Assembly (NCBI GenBank): GCA_010645155.1
Contig: CM021319.1
Span: 6,655,106-6,719,105 of the forward strand
Direction: 5' to 3'
DNA: 64,000 nt
From: Tigriopus japonicus
Lineage: Eukaryota; Arthropoda; Copepoda; Harpacticoida; Harpacticidae
Shown: positions 25,901 through 36,400 of the stretch, one piece after another
Layout of the letters: the number at the start of each line of letters is the position of its first letter
Position numbering within the stretch: position 1 is the stretch's first letter
Position numbers and translations under genes: made by a program
Notes under the pieces: generated by a model
Databases searched by the model: none
What the model saw: only the letters and a program-made list of their open reading frames with translations
What the model was told of the DNA's origin: nothing

Positions 25901-27451
25901 ACATCGGCTCAGTGGTCTAGGGGTATGATTCGCGCTTCGGGTGCGCGAGGTCCCGGGTTCAAATCCCGGCTGAGCCCAGTTTACTTTTTTCAACTTGTGT
26001 ATATTTATTTGTTATCTTCGCGAGACTTTGGATGCCAATCAATCACTTGAACAATCAATTATAAGCAAGATTCGATAGCATATTGCGTCAAAATCCATTT
26101 TTCTCCTTTGGCTACTCCCATTGCACACAATTCATCACGTGAATATTGGCGTAAATGTCATTGAGAACGACAATAACGTTCGTTCAATCCTTGTCACGAT
26201 TGTCACGTTCACTCTCAAATTAACCTTAAAACAATTTGCATAATTTGAGGTCGATCAGAAAAGCCACAACAGCGTCGGTAGACCTCATTTTGTACACAAC
26301 CGAGTACAGGATAATCCATTGAGCAAACATCAGGGGTACTTTCAAAACTTAGCTGCCTGCCCTCCAGTGTTTGCTTTATTTAATGAATTGCCACCTATTT
26401 CGTATTCTTCCATGGACAAGCAACCAACCCAAAAGAACCAACCATTTAGCTTTTTCGGTCTCTGCTGTTGCCACCTCACTTTGGTGCCCTTTAAGGAAGT
26501 TCGAGTTAATAGACCAATCTCTCGTTGAATTCAGCACTCTATCGCCATCAAGTCCATAAAACGAGATTTGATGACATTGAGAACAGTTTTGAACCCAATT
26601 TTCACATGGGTGAGATTTGAGCTCAATCTTGGGAAGGATGGCAAGATCGTAAAACCTTCTCATTCTTGATGTGCTAGTCATATTTTTCCCCCTTGGCGGA
26701 TCTTTCTTCTCAGAAAATGCCATTAGCATTTTAATTTCAAACGTACTAATTCTGACCATTCTGGGCATACATGGACTGTTGAACACGCGGAGACAGTTTA
26801 ACTTTTACGACATCTTATTCCCAAAAACTCCGAGTTGAAGGTCTTTTTTTTAAGCACGGACCTTTTGCTGTCAAGGCTTCAATTCCTCTAAAAAAACAAG
26901 AAGCGTCTTTTTGATTAGTGGCTTGTGGAGTCTGAGTCGTAGTTTGTGGGCCCTCTTGGGCACAATTATGAGCAAATGAGACGTAAAATGACTCTCGCCA
27001 CTCACTAGGAACCAAAAAGTCAACGAAAGTAATTCCGCTCCTTTTTTTCATTTTGGAATGTGTGTCCATGTTCGGTTTTAGAACAAGCTGAAACTGAGCT
27101 TGATTAGAATGATCATGACTTGCGGGACCCTTAAATTGGACTTTAGCTCTCCCTTTCACAGACAGATTGGATTAGAATGCCCCCCATTATTAGCGTCTTT
27201 GACTAGAAGAAAGGAATCTTTGGGGACTGACCGTTCTTTCAAGGTGATCGTAGTGGAAGGAGCCATGCAATTGACACTCCAATCGGTTTGGCCGTGTTGG
27301 TTGCACAGGGCAATGGTGAAACGCCCAAAATTGCCACGCACCACTTGGATCATCTCACGTGGGTTCGAGCCTCGGTCGTTGCATGTGATGGTCATGTTTT
27401 CACCCTCACAGCTGTAGGCGGTCTTGAAGCGGGTTCCATCGTGAGCCAGGC
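13010..27451 (-). CDS. Latrophilin-like adhesion receptor with a single transmembrane helix (gene span, 5' incomplete)
   Basis: Six exons, complement of 27232-27451, 21988-22454, 20862-21695, 19680-20299, 14861-15079 and 13010-13915, join in frame to 1,088 residues plus stop. Every junction is GT-AG and the phases match (2/1, 1/2, 1/2, 0/0, 0/0). Domain order: SUEL lectin, linker, HormR with four Cys, GAIN, GPS with His-Leu-Thr, one membrane helix, long Ser/Gln-rich tail. Up to the helix this is the latrophilin (ADGRL/Cirl) order, a cell-surface adhesion family that undergoes GAIN self-cleavage. Latrophilins normally continue with helices 2-7. Here the first helix splices in phase 0 to a basic, Cys-rich tail exon, and I saw no helix 2-7 exons in the 4.6-kb intron, so the protein reads as a type I single-pass receptor. 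The signal peptide and 5' UTR are upstream and were not found. A canonical seven-helix gene may exist elsewhere, or the locus could be misassembled. Confidence 0.85.
14861..15079 (-). CDS. Exon: basic juxtamembrane segment and Cys cluster of cytoplasmic tail
   Basis: This 219-bp exon has phase 0 at both ends (acceptor CTATTTCCAG, donor TCAAGG|GTAAGA) and encodes 73 residues. It opens with FRHKMCGSSSNGFCCCCCG. Joined to the previous exon, the Phe extends the hydrophobic helix and Arg-His-Lys forms a stop-transfer signal, as expected for a type I membrane protein. The run of five Cys, with further Cys nearby, is a likely S-acylation site (inference). The rest is Ser/Asn/His/Gly-rich. A 194-codon open frame that overlaps this exon on the same strand in another register has no support. 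Confidence 0.72.
15080..19679 (-). other. Intron of the receptor gene where helix 2-7 exons would be expected
   Basis: This 4.6-kb intron separates the helix-1 exon from the first tail exon. I looked on the minus strand for latrophilin seven-helix landmarks (a Trp-Met pair in helix 3, the LTW-x-x-G segment of helix 6, the F-N-x-x-Q-G helix 7 motif) and for long hydrophobic open frames, and saw none. Sequence is continuous, with no N. Confidence 0.6.
19680..20299 (-). CDS. Exon: GAIN subdomain B, GPS cleavage motif and the transmembrane helix
   Basis: The exon encodes about 207 residues. It completes the GAIN domain and contains a full GPS: VCVYWDVDEHSWSSQGC, then VCECDHLTNFAVSM. All four GPS Cys, the two Trp and the His-Leu-Thr cleavage triad are present, so autoproteolysis between Leu and Thr should be possible, giving an N-terminal fragment held non-covalently. 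The Thr-Asn-Phe-Ala-Val-Ser-Met start of the tethered-agonist strand is intact. After an acidic spacer (PGDESEVLLES) comes one hydrophobic helix, IIGSVVAAIFVFCLVLILLV. The exon ends in phase 0 at TTGGTG|GTAAGA. If the intron were retained, 34 further residues would follow before a stop. Confidence 0.9.
20862..21695 (-). CDS. Exon: linker end, HormR domain and first part of GAIN domain
   Basis: The exon encodes about 278 residues. The first ~70 are Ser-rich linker. The HormR domain begins at FWCAPTTARKLQWDW and carries four Cys (FWC, QPCP, WSC, SNC). The helical GAIN subdomain A follows, with recognisable latrophilin positions in TKSLYGGDLETAV, the NNVLDP segment and WFDLNPDGQMKVASQL. The acceptor is TTTTAG, adding TG to complete a Val codon, and the donor is TTTTAA|GTAAGT in phase 1. 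The similarity in HormR and GAIN-A is strong enough to place the protein in the latrophilin subfamily rather than another adhesion-receptor group. Confidence 0.9.
21988..22454 (-). CDS. Exon: second half of SUEL lectin plus Thr/Pro-rich linker
   Basis: The acceptor (TTTCAG) leaves one base that completes an Arg codon with the previous exon, giving LKERCDGRRACTIP. The lectin ends with the signature DACPGTHKYLEIHYAC, which is diagnostic for the latrophilin/rhamnose-binding lectin family. The remaining ~110 residues form a low-complexity linker rich in Pro, Thr, Gly and Ser, like the mucin-type stalk between lectin and HormR in latrophilins. The donor is AAAG|GTAAGA and leaves phase 1. Confidence 0.9.
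25906..25977 (+). tRNA. tRNA-Pro (anticodon CGG)
   Basis: A 72-nt cloverleaf. The acceptor stem GGCTCAG pairs with CTGAGCC, the D-arm is TGGTCTAGGGGTATGA, and the anticodon stem CGCGC/GCGCG carries loop TTCGGGT with anticodon CGG at 25938-25940. The T-arm CCGGGTTCAAATCCCGG is perfect and contains A-box and B-box promoter sequence. CCA is not encoded, as expected for a eukaryotic tRNA gene, and there is no intron. It lies in the second visible intron of the latrophilin-like gene on the opposite strand. Confidence 0.97.
25985..25990 (+). terminator. Pol III terminator of tRNA-Pro
   Basis: Six consecutive T begin 8 nt after the tRNA 3' end, a standard RNA polymerase III stop. Confidence 0.8.
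27232..27451 (-). CDS. Exon: first half of SUEL/rhamnose-binding-type lectin domain
   Basis: The exon runs from a TTTTTCCAG acceptor to a CG|GTCAGT donor and enters with two bases of a split codon. It encodes AYSCEGENMTITC, then NFGRFTIALCN and TDWSVNCMAPS, the N-terminal half of the SUEL lectin fold, with Cys spacing and a GRF-I-x-x-C-N core as in latrophilins. In that family the domain binds extracellular partners such as teneurins. The remainder of the domain is encoded at 21988-22454. The lectin begins about seven residues into the exon, so a signal-peptide exon must lie further upstream (higher coordinate). Confidence 0.88.
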
Positions 27452-30400
27452 CTGGAAAAACAGAATTAGCATATTTGAATGACTTTCAAATTGCCCCGGA
27501 GATGGAAATGACATGTGGATTTCAGAGCACAATCGACTGACAAAAAGCCACCGGGTGAGTCGGCAAGAATCTAATAGGCCACGATTAACTCTCGTTGGAA
27601 TTAAACTCACTGAAAAGAGTTTCAGCTCAAAGTACCAATCTTGACTTGGATTCGAGAAGTTTTTGTTTAAAGCTCCAATTTGAAAATGAAAATCTCGAGA
27701 GCTTATCACAATTTCATATCTGCAATTCTAGGGGCAATTAAGAGACACATTTTAAGTTGTCTTGCCAAAGGATTTTGATCACCCTGTGGTTGGGATAGAA
27801 TTTGAATAGAGAAGCATTGGTTTGGATGGCTGATGATGACTGGAATGATAACGTGAAATGACACGGAGAGGAGGTAAGTCGTCATTTGAAGGGTGTGGAA
27901 GACTCGGATTCGGAATAATGACAGTTGAAACCACTCGCTCGTTCCCCATCATTAGGGAGGATGAGAGACCAAAAATCTATTTCAAAGTGTTTCTCCTTGT
28001 CTCCCTTTACAAAGTTTCGCCCCCAAGAGGAGTTGATTCGATTTCCATAAAATTCTCACGGAAAAGATCCATTGACCCGTAAGAACTCAGTTGCGAAAGA
28101 AATGCATCTTGAGGTTTCAACCACGCCAAAGAAAAGGGAGAAAGAGAAAGACCGAGAGGCACCAGAAAAACGAAAAAAATACTCAAGATTACCACACGAC
28201 GAGCTCTGCACCCATTGATCAGACTTCAATGGAGAACGAGGAGAGAAAGATCCTTGAAAATACCAAACAAAGGAATCTTCCGTGTAATCATCAGAGCTTG
28301 AAATTGATCCAAGGAAAAAAGACCCATTGATTGCATTTTAATATCTTTGATCGGCCATCAATTTCCTGGAGAGAAATTCAATCACACACTTTTCCTATTC
28401 CAGAAACAAGACCAAACCTGTTCGACCCAAGTAGTCTGATCAAAAAACACTCCATGACGTTTTATTCAGAGGAAAATGCACTTGAACACACCAATTGACG
28501 ACCCATCAAAAACTTTACGACCTGATTGGGATTGTCTATTAAGTCCAATACCTTGAACCATTCACGTCCACAAGCTCATTAGACTTTTATGAGTGTCTTT
28601 TACCTCCCCTCACCCAACCCAAAAAAAGAGACCGAGAGTTGAATCACTAGCAATGAACAATGAGGGTACAATGCCGAGTGCTGAATTTCTCGAACAAAAA
28701 TGTTTGTTGACGACAAAACGCGTTTCCTCAGCTCGACAAGACAATTGGAATGCTAGGGCAATTAAACCCTTTCAGTACTTTTATGATGGATCGACTCGGC
28801 TTGAGTTGGATTGCCAACTCTTGTTGTTTTGATACAAATCACCCCCGAAAATCTCCCAATCTACGCAATTCATTGGGATCAATTCAGGCGTGCAAAAGCC
28901 AACCATTCTCAAGGTGAAACCAATCCACCAAACACGAAACCTGTAGATTACTCATAAAAGGACCTTCTGATTGTTTTTTCGAGACACGAAGCCTATAAGA
29001 AATGTTTTGAGGAGACATCGACTACCTTAACCCAAATTCAAAGCCAGACAAAAGCATGCAAATGTTAGTTTAAGGCACCTCGAACGAGATGCATTTCGCA
29101 CTTTGTCATAATACAATATTGGATAAGATTTCGATCTTTTGAGAAAGTGCCACCTCCGGTTTGCTATCACGAAGCCCATTTCATTTCCAAGGCATTTCTG
29201 CCTTTGCAGATGAGGCCATAACTCTTCGTTGTGCGAGAGCGAAAGGTCAGATGGTCAGTCAGTCAGTCTGTGTGTGTGTCTGTCAGTGTGTCGGTCGTTG
29301 GCAACTCCTCTTGGGGTCGTGTTTTGCATCTGATAAACACGTTAAAAATGGCTGATTAAGTGTCTTGATATTCCAAATTAATGGGAGGGCTGACAAAACC
29401 TGAGAAAGTCCCGAGCTTGAGAAATACCGTCCATGTTCATCATTCCTCATGAGCCAAAAGTTAGTTGGCATTGTCAATTCTAAGGACTCGACAAAAGTCC
29501 TCTTCCAAACGTCGGAGCTTCTTTCTTCCTTCCCAAAGTCGGCACTGGCAAACGCACTTTTTCTGGTTCCACATTCCTAGAATTCATCTGAGGAAAGTTG
29601 CCTTTTACCCCTCCAACCACTGGAAGAAGAAGTCCAGTCACACATCTTGGTTACAAGAATCCCTCCCAGCTCCTTAACTGGCCAACTGCCTCGAAAATGC
29701 ATTCTCCTCTCGAGTTTGAAAGCAACGACAAGAGTGCAAAACTTCTACAGATACGATCAATTTCGTTTCCTTTTCTTTAGAAATGAGCAGGGAACCCGGT
29801 GGATTGATTAGATATCAACGATGTACTTTGGGCAAACTTCACTTCAAATGATGGCAAACGGGGTGTCAAATGATCATCAAACCTATCTGACGAGGACTTG
29901 CATTTCGCTCGGATTTGGCACTTTGGAGTGGCCTTGATTCGTCTGCCCAAGAAATGGCTTTTCTACTCGGCACCTTCACGGTGGGGAGGATCCCAATAAA
30001 ATGGCACCCAAGACATTTAAATGACGATAAAATGGAAGGGGTCCAATGTAGTCAGTCCCTCACAAAGCTGGAAATGAGCTTTGGAAAGAGCGAAGGACAG
30101 CAAGATTTATTTGCAAGTCACAATCTGTCGACTTGTGTCCCTTGATAGGATCGTCGGCATTGGCAAGGAAAGAAACTCAAACAAACGAATTAACGAAGCC
30201 CTTTGTGAAGAAAGGGTATTTGCAATCTCCGCGTTTCCAAGCCCATTTACATAAGTGAACGAATACAAAACAGCGCCAACGTCTTTTCACCCAATGATTA
30301 TTGAATTTTTCAATCGTCGACAGAACCTTTCACATGCCATCCAAATTTATAGGTAACGAGTATGCGGAAGTCAGAACGAATGTGCAATTGGGTGCATCTA

Positions 30401-33400
30401 AAGCACTTTATGGTCAATATTTGCTCTTTTGCCTTTGGTAAAGGAAACACTTCGTAGTAAATTTGTACACACACACAAATATGAAGGAAATTGAGGGGAA
30501 TGTTCTTCATTTAAGAACTTCATGATGGGAAATAACAAACTTTATGACGCTCAATATGCATCTGTAGCACCGGGAAAGAAAAAGGAACTCCTCGCTCCCT
30601 GCAAAGATATATCACATAAATGTGACAGTTTCTCCTCATGCAATGCACTTCTCGCCAATTTCATATATCCTCAAAAGAGAGAAGGAAAGATATTCTTTGA
30701 CTAGGATATTTCAAATATGCACACCCTTGAGATGTATCACTCGATGGTAATTTGATGTCTTGTCAAACGGGCTTTCTTTGGGTGATTCTACTTTTTGGCA
30801 CCCGAAACTTTATGCAACTGGAAGGATCATCATAAAAGTTCATGAAGATCTATAAATATCTCACCATTCCTTTCAGGGTTACCCTTCTTTGTTGAGTGAG
30901 TGGAGTAGCGTGTAACTCCATCCATCACCTGATAAAAGCCTTTTTCAACTAAAAAAGTGTCACCCCCTTGGGCTGACTTCTTTTTAATGGATTCGTTTTC
31001 ATGCCAAATGCCCACAAAGTCGAATTGTTACTTGGCTTTTTTCGTTTTCCTCCCCTTCGTCCGTTGACACTAATTGAGTAGCTCATTAGGAACCAAAGAG
31101 ATTTTATCGGAGGACATTTATAGCTTTCAGGGCTTCACAATGACAGATTATTGGACAGCGAGGCATAAACAAAAAGTCGTTTGCCATTTGAAGATAAGCG
31201 AATCGAGCAAATATTTAGAGCTCTCGTCACTTCATTCTGACAGTCGGTAGTCTACAATATTTCTTCAAAGGTGGATTCTCTCATCAAAGCTCATGATTAT
31301 AGAGCTAAATTATAGACCAGTCTCACTCTCCTTCCTGCGTTTTAGTTTTCCAAACAATGTTGACATCATGAAAAAAATGGCCTCAATGGGAACCGAAAAG
31401 AACAAGAATAGACACGATTTCCAGTCGGACCTGATTACAATTATCTGTTTGAGGATCGATTCGCCGGTAGAAAAGAACAATGATGGATGAAGTCCTCCTT
31501 CATAGAGTATTCTGTTCATGTCGGAATTCTCCAAGGAACAAGCCCAATGGTCGATCATGGATTATAGATGAAGGAAATTACTCCTATTTCGGTGGCTATA
31601 ATTTGAACATAAGCAAAGTGAACCACCAATGCGACGAGCACGGCATCGTCCAAGAAGACAGAGAGAGCGAGAGATGGCAAACTATGATGGAGCCAGAAGA
31701 TGGCAGAGCAAGATTGAGCGGTTCGCCACAAAGAGACCATAGACATGCATATGAGTGCTCAACAAAGAATCGAGCATTGTCCAACTGAATACGAATCACG
31801 ATTTTAACAGTCTCGCCATTGCCGAGAAGGGCTATTTTGAGGTGGAAACCAGACAATGTCGAGTTAAGACGCATGAATGAGACCGAAGACTAAATCTAGT
31901 CTTCAGAGGGATATCTGTGAGCATGTCTCAATTGAACCGTTGCGGATGAGGATTCTTGAGTGTGTTATTGGGAAATGAGAGGAAAAATGAGAGTTCGAGT
32001 CAGAAAATAATCATCATCGTGGATCGACCGAAACGAGGGCACAAATTCTCTTCCCCTTGAGCAAACAACAACACTAAATGTCTCGCATGCAAAAGAAAAG
32101 AGGCACATCTGTGAGACGGTGGTCTTGTCTTTCTTTCGGAGCGTTCAAATAGATAGAACACGGGTTGGATGGCAAACGTTTTTCTCACATGCAAAGCCTT
32201 TATAAATAGGAAATCCTTGGATCTGCAATAATGCACGAGCCTCAAATGCATCTTCATTTCGTCACACTACACGTCAGCTGTTTGTCTAGGGGAGTTATTT
32301 TGGATCCATTAAATTCAATGACAGTGGAGGACAACTCCAAACATGGGCTTCTTGCTAAGGTATAGGCTCTTCTTGCTCAATTCAAACCCCACTTTGGTTG
32401 CTCCTTTCGAAGAGACCCTGAAGATACCAACATCCGGACAGCTTTTCCCAGTCGGATTAGAGTTATCCGTGTGTTATGCTAAGAAATGTGTGCCAATGGG
32501 GACCTTTCTTCTCCACTTTTGAGCCGTTTTGGCAATCCCAATGCAGAGAAGACCTCTCTTTCTCTTGATCCATTTAGACTGGATAGGGGTGCCACTGGCA
32601 TTGGCATTGGGAGCGCTTAGTGGATGGAAGGTGTGTGAGGAGGATTATGCAGTTTTGAAAAGTGTTGCATTTTAAATGGAGAGAAACGGGGATAAAAAGG
32701 AGCCCGAGGGGCTTTGGAAACCATTCCAGGAAATGTTCATAATTCCGGCCCTATTCGTGAATATTTATTGCCCATCCTTGAGGTCCAACAGCCGCTTAAC
32801 AGAGAGAGCTGCTAACAGTGGTGTGTTCAGAGAGATTACAATGTCACAATTTGTTCCGGATTAGAGCGTAAACGAAGAGTTATGCCCGCCAAATACGGAC
32901 CACGCACTTGAGAGAGTGCCATGTGGGATGCCACCCAAAGCACTGCCCAAATCATAAATACCTAATGAAGGACTTGAGCAGGAGCATGTTCCTCACACTT
33001 GACACTAAGGGGAGGGAGCCATTATTTACCGCGACTGTTGCTTCTCTACGAGCCTTTCAATAGACATCGCTGGCTTCGATGACCTCAAGACATCGCTTGG
33101 CACCAAAACCAATTGAGATGAATAGAATCAGCTAGATAGGAGAAGAAGGACGTAGTTTGCGCTTATCCCGCAGGGCACGTTTAATTGCACCAGGTTTTGC
33201 TCAGTGTACTAGTTGTTGTACCTGTGGCAATTCTGATAAATTATTAAACACTTTTTTGCTCCCCCCTCCAGCCTCCGACACTCGAAAGGCTCCAAAAGCA
33301 GCGGGACGAACAAAAAGCCCTCCTCTCCAGCCATAAAACTTATGAAGATCAACAACAACGACACGAAGTAGTACCTCTTTTTCAACCACCACCAAACTCT

Positions 33401-36400
33401 TCCTCCTCCTCATCATCATCAGCATCACCATCGTGGTGGTGGATAAGTGAGTATGACTGACGCTTTCTTCAACAATGAACTAGCAGCATCTAGCGTACAT
33501 AATAAGAGCGGCTCGCATGAGTCATGCCCAAAAAGAAGCCGGAGAGATGCTCATATTTTAACACCGCTTTTCAGGTAATTACTGCCCACAGCATTACTCG
33601 TCATCCCATCTTTCTTTCTTACTTACTCAGCTCAGGTAAGTTCGGCGCAAGGAGTTGATGTGTCGATGATGTAGAGTTTTTTATTCCCGCCAACCACCAT
33701 CTAATGATAATGATTTCAGATGTGTTCAAGATCGAGTTACCGCAACCATTTGTCTGAGAGCAACTTGGTGTGAATGAAATTTATTGGCATGGGTTCCAGG
33801 TAGTAAGAACATTTCCACTTGAGAGTGGGCGTTGGCGTCTAAAACCACAAGCATCCATTGCCATATCTCTTAACGCGGAATAGAGAGCTTAAACAAAGAG
33901 TGGCTCCAAGGCACTTATAACACGGCAATTTGCACCACAAACGTTAAAGGTATCGGTTATTTCTGGATGTCAGAATTCTATAGTGGGTGGCTGAAGTCCT
34001 ATGAACCCATTATGCACGGTTCGAATTTATCCTCCAGGCTTAATTCCCAAGAACTTGAGGAAACTAATTGTAGGTTCCTTCGAGCCCTAAAATGATAACA
34101 GAGCCATAAGAGACTCTTGGATTTGCCTCCAGGAAATATTTCAATAGCATTCCGGTATGAATCGGGAGAATACGGGTCAGATGTTCACGGATGAAGAACA
34201 GGTGTGAAAACGATAAGATCTCGTGAACAAGTCGGTGCGATATGGATAGAGTGAAGCCTGTGAAGGCCGCTATAATTCAATCGAAGGTGACGGGAGTTGA
34301 AATTATGGGTGCGGCTTTTGAGATGGAAAGATAACACGCATATGATGCCTTCTTCAATCTGCTCCCTTGCTTCATTCTTTGGAGCCCCATCCAGACCCTC
34401 TGTATCCTCAGAATCAAGATTGGAATTTCAGTCACAAGATCTGTTCGAACTTGAATCCCTCGGTTCTCCATAATCACAACGACGACAAGCTTGATCGATG
34501 AAGATGGAGATGCTATTGGAAGCTGGTACTTCTTAATTGATCGTGTTGTTTGTACAATGTACATGTCAAGAAAAACGGTTTGAAGTGTAATAAATGAACT
34601 ACTGGAGCTTCCGACCCCAAATGGCTCCAAGGTCCTCATTAAGTAGCGTTCTAAATTATTTATTTCGTCTGAATCAACAAAAGATCCCTCTCTCTAGCTC
34701 TCTTTTCCTTGGAGAAGTCTTGCAACGTCACGCTATCCTATTGATGGTTGGATACGCGGTACGGTAGAAGTAGATCATCCTCAAAAAACGACCATTTGGA
34801 GGCTTTTCGAAATCAAAGACTTCCTCGGCAATCAAAAGCATGTTATTGAACAGCTGTTGTTGGACGAACCCAATTCGAGTGTCTAAATGACTTGAAGAAA
34901 CTTGGCCAAGAAGATTGACTTAAAGAGAGAGGAACGAGAACTTAGTAACTTCTTCCTTTTAGGAAACGTCCCGAGAGATTCCGGGATTGGATTTCAGCTC
35001 TATTTGTGGACCCAACAGGACCAGACTCTCTCTCTCTCCCACACACACACAAACAGACAGATAAGGATTTACAAATGGACCCAGGAGAGACTTCTTCTCC
35101 TTTTAAAGAGAAACTATGTCTTTTTGTTCCAACACTAGCACCTCCAAAGCTCATCAAGAAAAGAGAAACAGTGAGAACAGGGTCCGGCGGGGTAATGACC
35201 ACAATTTTTTGCTTCCATCTCATGCCACAAAAAGTCGAGACAAAAAGAGACACTAGGAAAATGAGGGAGAAGAAGGAGAAAGAGTCTGGGGTTAATGAGA
35301 AGTGATGCAAGCGCCACAGCTTGAGTCAACTAAAGATGAAAATATCTACTGTTCCACTCATTAATTGTTTCCACATGAGATTCTCCATTTGAACACCTTT
35401 GAGAGGGTCATCAAAACGGTGTTTTGAAACAGCTTTCGATAAATCTTTTTGAAGGGCTGACAGAAGTGATCAATGGATTTACAGGTGTAAAAGGCAAAAC
35501 AAATCATGTCTCGGTCGAGATATGTCCAAGCTTAATAGACTTAGACTGTATAGAGACTGACTAATGAAACGTTGTCTCGAACTGACGAAGCGGACTCGCT
35601 CCCGATTCTCTCAGAGCTGAGTTGTGGGTTCCAGATATGCACTTTGTGATGCAAAAGCCTCGAAACAAGGAACTATTTTTATGAATTAATAAATAGTGAG
35701 ATGCTTGTCTACGAAAATGCCTCTCGGACAGTCTGAAAGATCTTTCATTACGGAGAGAAAAAAGTGGCTTTAGGCCAATGAAGAGCGTGATTCAAAACTC
35801 GTTTTGACTAACCTTCCACTTCTAAAATTCAGTGGATACAGTGGGAAATTGAGACTGGTGATTGCGGTAGCGCACATCTTTCTCTATCTCTCTCTCTGAC
35901 CACTCTCTCGGAAATGGGCTTTTGTCGGTGAATCAAAGATTGTAATTATGGTCGAACAAAGGCTCTTGCTAATGAAAGAACCCGCTTCATTGGTCCAACC
36001 ATTCAACAGACACAAAACCACCGTCGTGTTTGGTGTTCGTTGTTCTGGAGTAGCCAGATCACCTCCAATTGGTGGTAAAATTGGATTTCACGAATTACTC
36101 CGAACTGCCCAATAAAAACTCAAAGTCTCGAACGTTGAACCCTTCAGTTTTCGTATCTCATTTTTATTTCGTGCCCTCAAGACATATGAGTCAATATGAT
36201 GTCGGAGCCCTGGGAAAGAAGTTCAATCTCGAATCAAAGCTTGAAAAGGAAATCATAACCCACAAATCACACCCAGATTCGTGTTAATAACATCCTGCCT
36301 CAAGAAGATGAGATGCAATTTGCCCCCCTCCCCCTACAAAATTCACTTCCTTCAACCATTCACAGCTGCAATTAGATCTCAAACTTTTAAAAGCATTCAA

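Larger units (their letters stand above)
22455..27231 (-). other. Intron of the receptor gene splitting the lectin domain
   Basis: It lies between the two lectin exons. It contains the antisense tRNA-Pro gene and no convincing exon. A minus-strand frame at 22633-22896 ends at a GTAAGC donor-like site but lacks a pyrimidine-rich acceptor. Confidence 0.6.

Noticed and set aside
28007..28195. Minus-strand frame starting with a hydrophobic run and a phase-1 GTGAGA donor, a tempting signal-peptide exon for the receptor
   Set aside because: It has no ATG: the apparent start is GTG and the frame hits a stop upstream without any ATG.
34942..35310. Minus-strand frame with a signal-peptide-like beginning
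   Set aside because: The start codon is TTG, there is no upstream ATG, and the frame includes a TC/AC microsatellite translated as low-complexity sequence.
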